64,000 bases of DNA, from contig NC_057761.1 in the NCBI RefSeq assembly GCF_010389155.1, forward strand, positions 16,866,501 through 16,930,500, given 5' to 3'. Source of the DNA: Erigeron canadensis. Its lineage: Eukaryota; Streptophyta; Magnoliopsida; Asterales; Asteraceae. Below the pieces are notes generated by a model. It did no database searches. It was not told where the DNA came from and saw only the letters and a list, made by a program, of their open reading frames with translations. Below are positions 11,768 through 23,414 of this stretch, piece after piece (position 1 is the stretch's first letter; each line of letters begins with the position of its first letter). Both the position numbers and the translations under genes were made by a program.

Positions 11768-12084
11768 TATGTATGACATTTGCAAGCTTTATTTAACATA
11801 AGAATAAGAATAAAAACCAACCTTTTTATTATCTCTTAATCACCACTCCACCATTTCGGCCACCACTTATGCACCACCAGCCGGCCACCATAATTGCAAT
11901 CACCAATTGGCCGCCACTACAATTCTGACCCCCATTCTTTTCAACATTCATCTCCAACATCTTCTCATATAATATCTAGATCGAGACCCGAAAATATATT
12001 GAAAATCCATTCCAGATCCGAAAACTCATTGTAGACCAAGATCTGAATTGAAGAACCCAAATTGGTCGGGTTTGAGTAACGATG
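11768..12084. other. stretch without recognised gene
   Basis: Non-coding; pyrimidine-rich with CCACC-type phrases at 11840-11930. Nothing recognised. Confidence 0.5.
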
Positions 12085-13090
12085 TGTAACATCCTAAAAT
12101 TTTAAGACCAATGAAAATATACCTTTATTATAATTTCGATATTAAAATAGTTTCCTAGTATTTTATTTATAGATACGGGGTTGAATTAGTTGGAACTTTA
12201 GCGGATAGTGGGTATTATACCCATTTATTTGGAAGAAAAACGTGGCAAGGCAGGAATAAGCCAGCCACCCTCCTTCACTTTGATTCACCATTTTCTTTCT
12301 TACAACAAGAATCTCATTTTTCTTCTTTAATCAAAACCCTCTTCTTGTATGTGTAATTACTTCTTGTTATATTAATCTCAAAATCATCCAAGTAATCATA
12401 ATAACATTAAGTTAGGGTTCCTACCAATCAACTTTGGGGGAAATTATATGTGGGAGTGTGTGGAGGGTCTAATGGAGCAAGAAAGGATGAAGAAAATGTG
12501 ATTTCAACTCTATATTGTTTCTATTTCTTGAAGGTATGAGTAATTTTAATTATTCTATCAATTGAAATTAGTGTTCATGTGTTTAATTATTTTTTATGAT
12601 TGATTTTAGGGTTCTTTATGTGAATTAAATTGGGGGTTTTTCATTAAAAGGAATTTTTTGCTTTAGTACAAGTTAGGGTTCTTGAAATTTAATCAATTTG
12701 AGGGTGTCAAGTTGGGTTGCATGAAAGTATTGAAGAATGTTAGTGATAATAAAATTTTGACAGATTTCGTCTCTGATTTTGTGACGTGTAGATCACCCCC
12801 ATGATAGAATTTTCACTTGTTGAGTCCTAGAAAGAAAATGTAGGTTATTGTGTTAGCTCAAATTTGCCACTGGAATGGGTTAAAAAGACGAAGTAGAACT
12901 CTAGATATGAATTTTTGAATTCAGGGGCGCGATGCTGATCTTTCAGCAAAACTGATTCTGCGTCTGTCATTAAAACGGGTAAAGCACATTCTTACGAGTT
13001 AATTCATGACTTGGTGAATATAAAATGTACCTAAGTGTGTTAAGTAAATTTTGCCACTAGAATGAGGTCCATATATGGTGTAGAACTCAA
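12085..13090 (+). mobile_element. gypsy LTR fragment
   Basis: Begins TGTAACATCCTAAAATTT, a common start of plant gypsy LTRs. It shares the phrases GTTGGAACTTTAG and GGATAGYGGGTATTWTACCCA with the LTR at 42143. Its right part (GTAGAACTC.AGWTATG.. and GGGGCGCGATG near 12930) matches in reverse the LTR pieces at 41150-41300 and 44690. It stops where the Athila env-position ORF begins, so one element was broken by or recombined with the other. Confidence 0.65.
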
Positions 13091-13091
13091 G

Positions 13092-14996
13092 TTATGGCCA
13101 TTTGAAGTCAGTAAGGTGTTGTGGCATCTGACCTGGATGTGGACTGAAGAAACCAAAAGTGGTGCTAGCCGGCATGAAGATGGGAGGAGGGCTGACAACC
13201 TGAGTAGGTCGAGGTGGAGGAGGGGAATCCGGTCGGATCCAATGGTTAACGAAAGGGGACCACTGCTCTTGCTGGAATGCCAATCGATTAACCTGGCTCC
13301 ACATAGTCCTAGTGCCATCCAAGAGCATATCCTGGGTATCTCGAATCTCCTGTTGATATCCTAGTATCTGATCGAGGGTGGAGCCCCAACCTGCAAAATC
13401 ATAAGAAGGATAAGGGTTACGTTGCTCCATTTAGGGCGGAGGATCTACTCTCTGCCTCTGCTGGGGTGGCTCCTGAACATCCTCCTCATCATCATTTGCT
13501 AAACTGGATGGATGTGTGCCCATCAAACCTGCCTTCCTACACTCGGTGGCGTCAATCTCCAACATTGGCTCAACATCAGTCACCCTCCCGGCCTCGGATG
13601 TATTCGCCATACCCAATCTCTCCATGATCGTGGAAATGAAATGCCCACACAACAACCTCTGCTCCTTGCACTTTTGCATGTGACGTGTAAGGATATATGG
13701 GGCACACACATACCTATCAGGAGTGAACTCCAGAAACTGCCTCAACAACCAAAGATCATCACTGTTCACCTTATCATTTGCATTTCCTCGGTGAATGAAG
13801 GAATAGGTAATCAACTTATGTAACAATCTCACCTTCTTGGACCGAATGTCCGAAACCTTACTAACCCCCGAACTGAAAACATTTCTCACCGAGATACTAG
13901 CCCAAAACTCATGAAAACTAACCCCATCATCAAAGTGAGAGATGTCCAAGTCACCATTCGCTAAAAACTCATGAGCGACACCCACAATAAACTCATTCTT
14001 CTCCAACATCCCGCAAAGATACCCAAACTCGGGAATGGTGCAATGGCGTTGCTTCCCACCTAGCCTAAAGTGAATCACCCGGTCTTCATTAAAATCGGCT
14101 ATAGGAAGTAGGTCCACTCTAAGAGATGAGTAGAACTCTAAGCACCACTCTTTCCTAATCGGCTTTCTCAACTCAAACACTCGCTTCCACATATCAATAG
14201 TGGCAATCCAATCCTCCTCCTCATTTGTATACCTAGTCCTAAACTTCTCCTCAAAATACTCATCAAGAAGTGCATTACGAATCAAACCCCAATCCATGGA
14301 GCGAGGAGAAGTCAACCTATAGTCTTGGATTTCGGCCAAACGGTTTAGGAACACTTGGCGTTCCGCCTTTAGTGCATCCCTAAATTGCAGCCAAGGATGA
14401 GCAAATGCCCTGAGGTTTCTGAATTGTGGACTAGCTCCGGCTTTGGCTGGTTTGTAGCTAGGGTCGACATAGTCGAATTGGTAATCGTCGGGCCAAACCC
14501 AACCATCATACTTTTGTGCAACTGGTTGTTTCTGCAAAAACAAGTAAACAAATCCAAATGAGTGAACGGAGACTAAAGCAAGCAACCACGACAAACCAGG
14601 TCCGAGTTACGAGGCAGAAGGAAGTCAGAGAGTTTTCTCATGCTGCGAGGCTTCTCTCGCGCCGCGACCCACTTCAATTTTTTATTTTTTATTTTTTTGG
14701 TTTTTCTGAATGGGTTTTCTAAATAATAATTGAAATTAAAACTAATTAACATAACAATAACAAATGGATGATTAAATCTCAAAAAACCCCAAATTCAAAG
14801 CTATGAACCCTAATTAGGAATTTCTAAAATTCTTGCAAAATCAATCAATCCATGGTACAAAATCAACAACACTAACTTGTTTAAACAATTAACAAGCCAT
14901 AATTTAAAGGAGATTAAAGACAATAAGCAAAATCTAATTAAATTGAAATAGAAAATTGAAAAGAAAAGAGTTGAGAATACATACCCCTCTTGACAT
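13092..14996 (-). pseudogene. Athila env-position ORF3, probably spliced
   Basis: The main block 14531-13434 matches the conserved third ORF of Athila elements (features such as KEWCLEFYSSL, FRLGGKQRHC, RLLHKLITYSF). After an in-frame TAA at 13433-13431 the same frame continues to 13092, so it was one protein of about 490 residues. The N-terminus of the long frame reads through a strong 3' splice site (TTTTTGCAG ending at 14532). About 450 bp upstream a mini-exon, ATG at 14996 plus three codons, is followed by the donor GTATGT at 14984 and is in phase with the acceptor. I infer a spliced mRNA with a 12-nt first coding exon. No membrane segment is obvious. Confidence 0.8.
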
Positions 14997-15354
14997 GGTG
15001 ATGATGGTGGAATGGAGAGGAAGAAGATGAAGTGAAAAGATGAAGAAGAAGAAGAAGAATTAACTAGTGAGTGAGTGTGTATGTGTGTGTGTTCTAGAGA
15101 AAAAGAAAGAAAGAGAGAGAAGAAAGATGGGGCGTGAGTGTGTGTGTGAGAGATTTTCCAGATTTAGGGTTTTAAGTAGGGAGTACTTACCTGATCAGCC
15201 CCCATCGCGCCGCGAGAGACTGGTCGCGCCGCGACCCAGTTTAATTTTCGTCTCACGTCGCGAGGTGTATGGTCGCACCGCGCTAAAAGTCCCTGTCCAA
15301 TTTAGCCAAAAATCTTTGGTTTCTCACGTCGCGAGGTACATGGTCGCGCTGCGG
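14638..15354. repeat. paired GC-rich near-palindromes in the Athila spacer
   Basis: Variants of TCGCGCCGCGA occur in four pairs: 14638/14657, 15205/15224, 15253/15273 and 15324/15344, each pair 19-20 bp start to start. The surrounding spacer (14600-15560) is AT-rich and otherwise non-coding, with a GT/GAAAGA-rich low-complexity part at 15065-15155. The same motif is paired in the 5' LTR at 22578-22728. Confidence 0.85.
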
Positions 15355-15570
15355 CCCCCTTGAATTTTTTCAGTTTTTCAGTTTTCTTCACACATTTGCA
15401 TCTTCCGGTTCTCACAGTTACCTAGTTACCCTGCAATTCTCAACTAAAAACATAAAAACAGTCCTAAACTACTGAAAACAACCAAAATTTAAGAACTCAC
15501 GGGTTGCCTCCCGAGAAGCGCTTTATTTATTAACGAGTCATTAGCTTGACTCGATCAAACCTTGTTTCTT

Positions 15571-18500
15571 TCAGGCGAAAAGTGGGAGCTCCTCGATCAA
15601 GGCTCCCTCCCCAACTTCTTCTTCATTATACAACTTCAAACGATGCCCGTTCACAATGAAAGAGTTTCCATTCTCTCGGTACAATTCAACATACCCGGAT
15701 GGATACACATGCTTGATAACAAATGGGCCATTCCACCTAGATGTGAGCTTTGGTTGGTGGATTTTGAACTTGGAGAGAAACAACAACACCTTATCTCCCG
15801 CTTTGAAATCCTTCCTCTTAAGCTTCTTATCGTGCCAAACTTTAGTCCTCTCCTTGTACAACAACGAGTTGTCATACGCACCATTCCTAAGCTCGTCTAG
15901 TTCATGAAGTTGTAATAACCTTAACTCACCGACCTCTACTAAATCCATATTGCAATTCTTCAATGCCCAAAATGCTTTGTGCTTAATCTCTACCGGTAGA
16001 TGACAAGTCTTCCCATAGAGTAGCCTATATGGGGTTGTGCCAATGGGAGTCTTGAAAGCGGTTCTAAATGCCCATAAGGCATCATCAAGCTTCTTTGACC
16101 AAGACTTTGGATTTCCATCAACCGTTTTCTCTAAGATTCTCTTCAAAGCCCGGTTCGTGTTCTCAACTTGCCCACTAGTTTGTGGGTGATAAGAAGTTGA
16201 GAAACAATGAGTGACTCCATATCGCTTCAAGACCTTTTCCAATTGATGGTTGGCAAAATGTGTGCCTCGGTCACTAATCAACGCCCTTGGCATACCAAAC
16301 CGGCTAAACAAAGCCTTCAAAAAGTCAATCACCACTTTGCCATCATTAGTGGGTAATGCTTTCGCTTCCGCCAACTTGGAGACATAATCAACCGCAACCA
16401 TCATATAAAGACACTTGTTTGATGGTGGAAATGGACCCATGAAGTCAATTCCCCACACATCAAAGACTTCACAAACTTGAATCGATTGTTGTGGCATTTC
16501 GTCTCTCTTGGTGATTGTTCCTTGACTTTGACAAGCATCACAAGTATCCACGAGTGTTTGAGCTTCTTTGAAAATTGTGGGCCAATAGAAACCCGCATGA
16601 AACACCTTCTTTCCAGTTACCGATGCTCCATAATGTCCACCGGTAGGACCATAGTGACACTCATCCAAAATCTTTCTAGTCTCACCACCCAAAGCACATC
16701 TCCTTATCATGCCATTCGCACACACCTTGAACAAATACGGTTCCTCCCAAAAGTAATGCTTAATTTCCGAAAAGAACTTCTTCCTTTGTTGAGAACTCCA
16801 TCCCTTGGGCAAAATTCCTGCACATAAATAATTAGCAATATCGGCATACCAAGGTGCCTTTTCGTCCTCAACCTGCATCAAAAACTCATCGGGAAAAGAA
16901 TCGTTAATCTCATGCTCCTTCAACTCCTTAAGGTGAGGGTTTTCGAGCCTACTCAAGTGGTCGGCGGCAACATTTTCAGCCCTACTTTTATCTTTGATTT
17001 CAATATCAAATTCTTGCAAAAGCAAGACCCAACGAAGCAAACGGGGTTTAGCATCTTGCTTGTTGAACAAATACTTCAAGGCCGAATGATCGGTGAACAC
17101 AATGGTCTTATTCAAAACCAATTAAGGTCTAAACTTATCAAAGGCATAAACCACCGCCAACAATTCCTTTTCGGTAACCGTGTAATTTTGTTGGGAAGGG
17201 TTTTGCTAGCAAAGTAAATTGGACGAAAATGTTTCTCATCCCTTTGACCAAGAACCGCCCCCAAAGCATAATCACTAGCATCACACATAAGTTCAAAGGG
17301 TAGAGACCAATTTGGTGAAGTCATGATCGGAGCATTTGTTAGTTTGTCCTTCAAAAAAGAAAAAGCATTAAGACATTCATCATTAAACTCAAATGGGACA
17401 TCTTTTTCCAACAATCTAGTCATAGGTCTTGTGATTTTTGAGAAATCTTTGATAAACCGCCGGTAAAACCTGGCATGACCTAGAAAACTTCTTACCGACT
17501 TCACATTGGTGGGTGGAGGCAATTTAGTCATGACATCAATTTTTGCCTTACCATCTTCAAGACCCGCCCTTGACACTTTGTGACCCAAAACTATACCTTC
17601 TTTGACCATAAAATGGCATTTTTCCCAATTAAGCACCAAGTGTGCTTTTTCACACCTATCAAGCATTTTATCCAAATTAGCCAAACAACTATCAAAGGAA
17701 TCACCAAATACCGAAAAATCATCCATGAAGACCTCTATGGAAGTTTCTATCATATCTTGAAAAATAGCCAACATGCATATTTGAAAAGTACCCGGTGCAT
17801 TACATAAACCAAAAGGCATGCGACTATAGGCATAGGTTCCAAAAGGACAAGTAAAAGTGGTTTTCTCTTGATCATTCGGATCAATTGGGATTTGGAAATA
17901 ACCGGAAAAACCATCTAGAAAACAAAAGTACTCATTACCCGCCAACCTTTCAAGCATTTGGTCCACAAAGGGTAAAGGAAAAAGGTCCTTTTTGGTGGCT
18001 CATTCAACGTACGATAGTCAATGCAAACTCTCCAACCGGTGACCGTCCTAGTTGGAACCAACTCATTTTTCTCATTAGTAACCACGGTCATACCTCCCTT
18101 CTTTGGTACACAATGTACCGGGCTTACGCATGGACTATCCGATATAGGAAAAATAATACCCGCATCAAGAAGCTTAACAATTTCTTTTTTAACAACATCC
18201 TTCATGTTTGGGTTAAGCCTTCTTTGCCTTTGAATCACTGGTTTTACATTTTCAATCAAATTTATCTTATGTTTGCAAAAATCGGGACTAATTCCGGGTA
18301 TATCGGAAGTCTTCCAAGCAAAGGCCTTTTTATGGGTTTTTAGAATGGTCATGAGTTTGGTCTTTTCCTCACCCAAAAGTGATGAGGAAATAACAACGGG
18401 AAGTAGAGATGTACCTTCCAAGTAAGCATATTCTAAATGATCGAGCAATAGCTTGAGTTCCAAATCCGTTGGATGATTATCAAGCGAAGTTGGTAGCTTA

Positions 18501-19180
18501 CCACTTGGGAATACCTCAATTTCTTCAAACTCCTCATTATCCAATGGAGTTTCATTCATGCCAAGAGCCAAGATCTCCTCAACCTCTTCAACTTGGTCAC
18601 TAGCAACATTCCCTTCACCAATGCTAGCCCATCTATCATCGCTCGTGTCATCTTCAACACCTAGAAGCTCCAATTTTTCCAACTCGACCGCATCATCTAT
18701 AACATCAATTCTAAAACAAGTGTCATCGAAAGAATAAGAATGTTTCAAAGCTTTTTCAATTTTAAACACAATACGGTCTTCCCCGACACCCAAGGAAATT
18801 TCCTTGTCCTTTACCCGAATGATAGCATCCGCGGTGTATAAAAATGGTCGGCCCAAAATGAGAGGCACCTTGGTGTCCTCCTCCATTTCTAAAATCACGA
18901 AATCAACAAGAAAAACAAAATTGCCTACTTGCACTTGCAAGTTTTCGGCCACCCCCATTGGGTATTGAAAGGAATGATCCGCAAGGCGGATGCTCATCTT
19001 AGTGGGCCTTAATTTCCCCAATGAAAGCTTGGTAAAAACTGAATATGGCATCACATTGATGCTAGCCCCAAGATCGGCTAGAGCTTTACAAGACAATTTA
19101 GTACAAATGAACAAGCAATGAGAAAACTCCCTAGATCGGCAAGCTTTGGTGGAAGCTTTTTTTTTACTACCGCCAAGCAT
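15571..19180 (-). pseudogene. Athila pol (protease, RT, RNase H, integrase)
   Basis: Protease at about 19110 with LGASINVMP (an Asp-Leu-Gly active-site variant). RT across 18100-17120, with the palm motif FMDDFSVFGD and PFGTYAYSRMPFGL. RNase [12 protein letters not shown] at the start of the last block. Integrase 16800-15571 with a zinc-binding [13 protein letters not shown] and catalytic Asp (VWGIDFMG), Asp (LISDRG) and Glu (QTSGQVEN), then a GPF-type C-terminal domain ending near 15571. The frame is broken near 17950 (RT N-terminal part to palm) and near 17120 (between RT and RNase H). Each block is well conserved, so decay is fairly recent. Confidence 0.92.
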
Positions 19181-19184
19181 TCTT

Positions 19185-21247
19185 CGTTCAAAAAGGTTGC
19201 CTTTGCTTCATCTAGCTTCTTCTTGTCCGTCACTAGCTCCTTGATGAATTTGTCATAATTAGGCATGCCCGAAATGAGGTCAACTAGTGGGACATTGATC
19301 GTCACCGTCTTGATCATGTCAAAGAACTTGTTGTATTCCTCTTGAAGCTTTTCCTTTCTCAAGCGTTGAGGAAAGGGAACCTTTGGCTTGTATGGCTTGA
19401 CTTCGGGTTCCTTGATTGGTGTGGATTTAGGAACCGAAGTAGTCACCACCGGCGGTGACTCCATTTCCACTTCATCATCTAACTCTTCATCAAAATATCT
19501 GCACTAAGAGAAACATTAGAAACAAAAGAGTTATCCTTAGGAGGAGTGATTACCTTACCGGACCGTGTAGTTATTGCATTTACGGTCTCGTTCCGGTGTT
19601 GGGGCCCTTTGTACTTGTCATCCCCATGTCTCCATGACCCTCCTTGGCCTTGATTTGGGATTTGTTGGGTGTCACTTGGAAGTGTACCCGGCTGCCTTTT
19701 AGAGTTCCCCATCCTATCTAACCTCTTTTCCAAGTTAGATATCAAAGCATGGTTGTTCCGGTTGCTGTCATCGATCTTTATATGCAAACCCCCAATCTTA
19801 TCATTCAAAAGCTTGGAATAGTTCTCCATTAAAGCATTTCTTTTCTCTTGAGCCTCCTCCCTCTTTTCTTGCTTATCTAAGAACTTGGCCATCATGGCCA
19901 TGAGAGGTGATCCTTCCTCCCCATTGTCATCTTACTTTAGGGGTGATGGTGGTTGTTGTTGTTGAGGCGGACCTTGGTTGTCATCCTTTTGCCACCTATA
20001 TTGAAAGTTGCTACCATGATTGTTAGAAAAAGAATTAGAAGAGTTTGAAGAGTTACCTTGGTGACGGCCTTGGTAGTTGCCACCACGTTGGAAAAGCGGT
20101 TGATATTGACCGGATCTTTGGTTGTGCACATAATTCACGTCTTCTCTAACCATTTGATCACATTCATCGGCATCATGTGGTCCACCACAATGAACACACC
20201 CCGGCCATGATCTTAACATCACACTCTAATCCTCCAAAATTGTTTTCCACCATGGAAAACCTTTCATCCATGTGCTTCGAGAGCGCTCTAATCTCACTAA
20301 CCACCTCGGATGTCTCTCCCCCATCAACCCGGGCTACTACTCTACGTGTCCTTCTATCCCTACGATCCCTACTAGGAGACCTAGAAACTTGAGCCTTAGC
20401 CATATCCTCAAACATCTTCCAAATCTAACTAGAAGTCTTATAAGTAGTACTACCCCCACAAGTCATGACCATCTTCTCATAACTTTCCATGTTCATTCCA
20501 TCCAAAAATATACCAACAATCTCGATATCACTCACCCCATGCCCGGGGCATTCCCACAAAAGATCTTTCATTCTCAAGCAAGCTTCAACAATGGACTCAT
20601 CCTCATCTTGCCTAAAAGAACGGATTATAAGCCTAAGTTCTCTTTCCCGATTTGCCGGAAAGAACCTTTCAATCAAAGCTTCTCTAACCGCCTCCCATGT
20701 GGTCAAACTATTTGGCGCTAACCCCTTTAACCATTTATGAGCTTCCCCCGCCAGAGACATAGGAAACAACTTCATCTTGACATTGTTAGCTTGGTTCTCC
20801 CCATAGTTGAACAAGTTGCAAATAAAAATCCTTAACCATCTGCAAGTGGTTACCTTTCACGGTGAAAGTGTCAATTGCGGGGCTAACAATGGCGGATTGG
20901 CGAGAGGTTGGTATGGTTTGAGGTAGGTCCTCGATTTTGGTGTTAAAAAGATCGGGTGGATTATTTTGTTGTCCGGCCATGTTGATGTTCGGCTTCGGTG
21001 ATTCGGGTGGAGTAGGTGTTTTATTGGAAGTCGGTTATTCTTTTTCGGAATAGTAACCCCACTCAGTACTTCCCGATTCGTAATAAGTCTCGTGAAGTAT
21101 GTGGTCGGGTTTGGGTCTAGGAGTGGTGTCTATGTAAATGGGTGCAGATGATGATGGTTGTGATGTTTGTGGCTTGGTGCGCTTTTTGAGTTTGTCAGGG
21201 TTAGATATGGCCTTCATTAATGGTTTCCCAGAAGCTCGAGTGCTCAT
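19185..21247 (-). pseudogene. Athila gag
   Basis: Starts at ATG 21247. The capsid-type region is at 20814-20425 (SLAGEAHKWL, WEAVREALIERFFP, DLLWECPGHG). A CCHC knuckle CVHCGGPHDADEC lies near 20200, followed by an N/Q/G-rich stretch and the basic region with ITTRSGKV that precedes protease in this lineage. At least four breaks: an in-frame stop at 21035 and frameshifts near 20800, 20420-20220 and 19480. Confidence 0.88.
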
Positions 21248-21412
21248 CCACTACCTGAAAATAATCTGCGATCACAACACAACAAACGGAAACCTTAATA
21301 GCACCTGAGGTACAATGAAGCAAACTAAAATAAAACAAAGCAAGTAACTTTCCCGTGCTAAGCACAAAAAAGGATCGATTCACAGAATCTCAACCACGAG
21401 TACGTAAAATCA

Positions 21413-21431
21413 GTTCCCGGCAGTGGCACCA
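21413..21431 (-). promoter_or_regulatory. Athila primer-binding site
   Basis: Minus-strand TGGTGCCACTGCCGGGAAC, close to the usual plant gypsy PBS form TGGCGCCGTTGCCGGGGA, placed about 10 bp after the LTR end. Confidence 0.8.
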
Positions 21432-21440
21432 AAAACTTGA

Positions 21441-22958
21441 TGTGTGAAATCTAGTTTAAAAATTTATAACAAGATCTACCGTTTACTGACTACCACACAC
21501 TTACGGGCAGTGTACCCGTTCGTATGTAATATAGATAACCGGCAAGACCAGGATCGAACACAAGGACTGACTGTAGTACTAAAGGTTATGAAAATGTGAA
21601 ACAAGTAAAAGTTTGGTTTGTGACCGTGTTGTCACTTTGCGTTTCAGAAAGCTAATTAATCGACAAGTAAAATAAATGAAATACTCAACCGGTGTCAATC
21701 GAGAGTATGCGAAAATAGTTTGAGTTGTAACGAATAATTAAAAAGCCATCTATGTCGAATCCGCTACACAAGAAGTTTAGGTTGCATGTGGGTTAAGCTC
21801 AAAATTCATATATGTTGGTGATAACAATCGTGACAAGACTAAAACACACCCGGCGTGCACTCCGGTTGTAAAATCGACTCAATCACCTAATCAATTCAAT
21901 TCCTTGAAACAAGTGGTACCACCATCCTTATTACACTTCCTTGAACTAACTAGTTTGTTTGACTATTTAAATAACAATTTTATCTTTGTGAAAGAAACGT
22001 GGTACCACCAACCGTTAAATCCACTTAACAAAGTAATTTCTATTAAACTTGTACTCGTTACTATCATACCATGACCTAGCAAAAGTTGTTCATAGACAAA
22101 CAACTAAAATAATACTTGCATTCGACTAGTACCACTATCAAAGAACACAAATATCACCAAGAACACAAATTTAAGTAGAAGAACTCACTTCATTAAGATT
22201 TTGACAAGATGTAAAGTAAAACCAACTTGAATTCAAAATGCTATCCAACCATAACTAATTGTTTCACTTCATCTTCATAGATGTATAAAGATTTAGCTAC
22301 TCATAATGTTGGAAGCTAAAAATACAAGTAAAGAGAAATACATGATGTACCAATTGTGAAGAAAAGATTCAAATCAAGATTACAATCAAGCTTCAACAAG
22401 TAACTAGAGCTAAAATCAATCTTCAAATCTTCAAAGTGTTGTTGGAATGATGAAAACCCTTCCAAATCAGCTACGAGTTAAGTGTGGAGGCTAAAGTGTC
22501 CAAGATTAGGGTTTGGGTTGAGTGGGTGAAGGTATTTATACTTCAGGAGAGAGAAAATCCGTCAGATCCCCTGCTGGTCGCGCCGCGAGCCACACTCTCG
22601 CGCCGCGAGAAGTAACACTTTCGAGGCACATTTGATTAGGGGATTTTTGCGCGCCGCGAGTCTCACCAGTCGCGCCGCGAAGGTCAAAAACAACAGGATC
22701 GCGCCGCGATATCCAGCTCGCACCGTGAGTTGCATCAGTATTCCAAGTTTTTCTGATTTTCAGCTCCCATCTTCTTCCGTTAGTGCATATGGACCACTTC
22801 TGAGCTATTTTCTACCATTTGGGAGCAATATACTTGTTGTAGGCCTGAAAGCACTAGCAAATACCATAACGCACCACAAAACAAGTATAAACAACTATAA
22901 AACTAGTACAAAACGTCCAATTCGGTGTAGGGAAACATGTACAATTTGAGGCTTATCA
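21441..22958 (-). repeat. 5' LTR of the Athila element
   Basis: About 1.52 kb. On the minus strand it starts TGATAAGCCTCAAATTG and ends at a CACACA just before the PBS. The exact PBS-side end could be three bases off. No partner LTR is in the window, so it rests on PBS position and TG..CA ends. The GC-rich motif cluster lies at 22578-22728. Confidence 0.7.
22578..22728. repeat. paired GC-rich near-palindromes in the Athila LTR
   Basis: TCGCGCCGCGA or close variants begin at 22578/22598, 22649/22670 and 22699/22718: three pairs with 20, 21 and 19 bp between starts. It mirrors the cluster in the spacer of the same element. Confidence 0.9.
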
Positions 22959-23049
22959 AAGGTTCAAACTTGTTGCCAAATATTGATTAATCTATATCCT
23001 AGTAACATTTTCTCATAATCTTGTGTATCCTTGAGCAATATCGGGCTCG

Positions 23050-23400
23050 GGATCTAAGAAATTGTGGGAAAGTGGTGTGTGTGTGTTCTTGATAAGTGTA
23101 CTATGTGTGTTCTTAAACACTAGTACCTTTCGTGCATGTTTCGATATTACCAAGGCTTTTGTGTGTTCTTGTGTTTTGCTTGTTCTTGAAATTTTGAGAG
23201 TTCTTGAGATTTTGTGTGTTTCTTGAACTTTGTGTGTTTCTTGAACGGTGCGCGTTTCTCCTAGTTGGCGTGTTCTCAGATTATGCGCGTTCCTGGACCA
23301 TTTGCGTGTTCCTGGTGTTTGCGTGTTCCTACATTTTTGCATGTTTCATTTGCGTGTTCCCAGTTTGCGTGTTCTTTTCAATTTTGTGTGTTTATAAGTT
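23050..23400 (+). repeat. reiterated GCGTGTTC motif in the leader of element C
   Basis: A dozen or more variants of TTTGYGTGTTCYT in direct orientation, about 15-30 bp apart, just before the gag ATG. The same motif and its complement GAACACGCA recur at 28290-29105 and 33311-33407 within the same element. Confidence 0.8.
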
Positions 23401-23414
23401 GAACCACATACACA

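Larger units (their letters stand above)
13092..22958 (-). mobile_element. Athila-type Ty3/gypsy element, 3' end missing
   Basis: Minus-strand order: 5' LTR (22958-21441), PBS (21431-21413), gag, protease-RT-RNase H-integrase, a 0.6-1 kb spacer and an env-position ORF at 14996-13092. The lineage is called from protease LGASINVMP, the LSRLENP linker, the integrase end and the Athila-type third ORF. The 3' LTR is absent: Athila sequence stops at about 13092 against a gypsy LTR fragment. Multiple stops and frameshifts mark it as inactive. Confidence 0.9.

Noticed and set aside
15065..15155. GT- and GA-rich stretch as a promoter
   Set aside because: Low-complexity sequence; no TATA box or start context was convincing.
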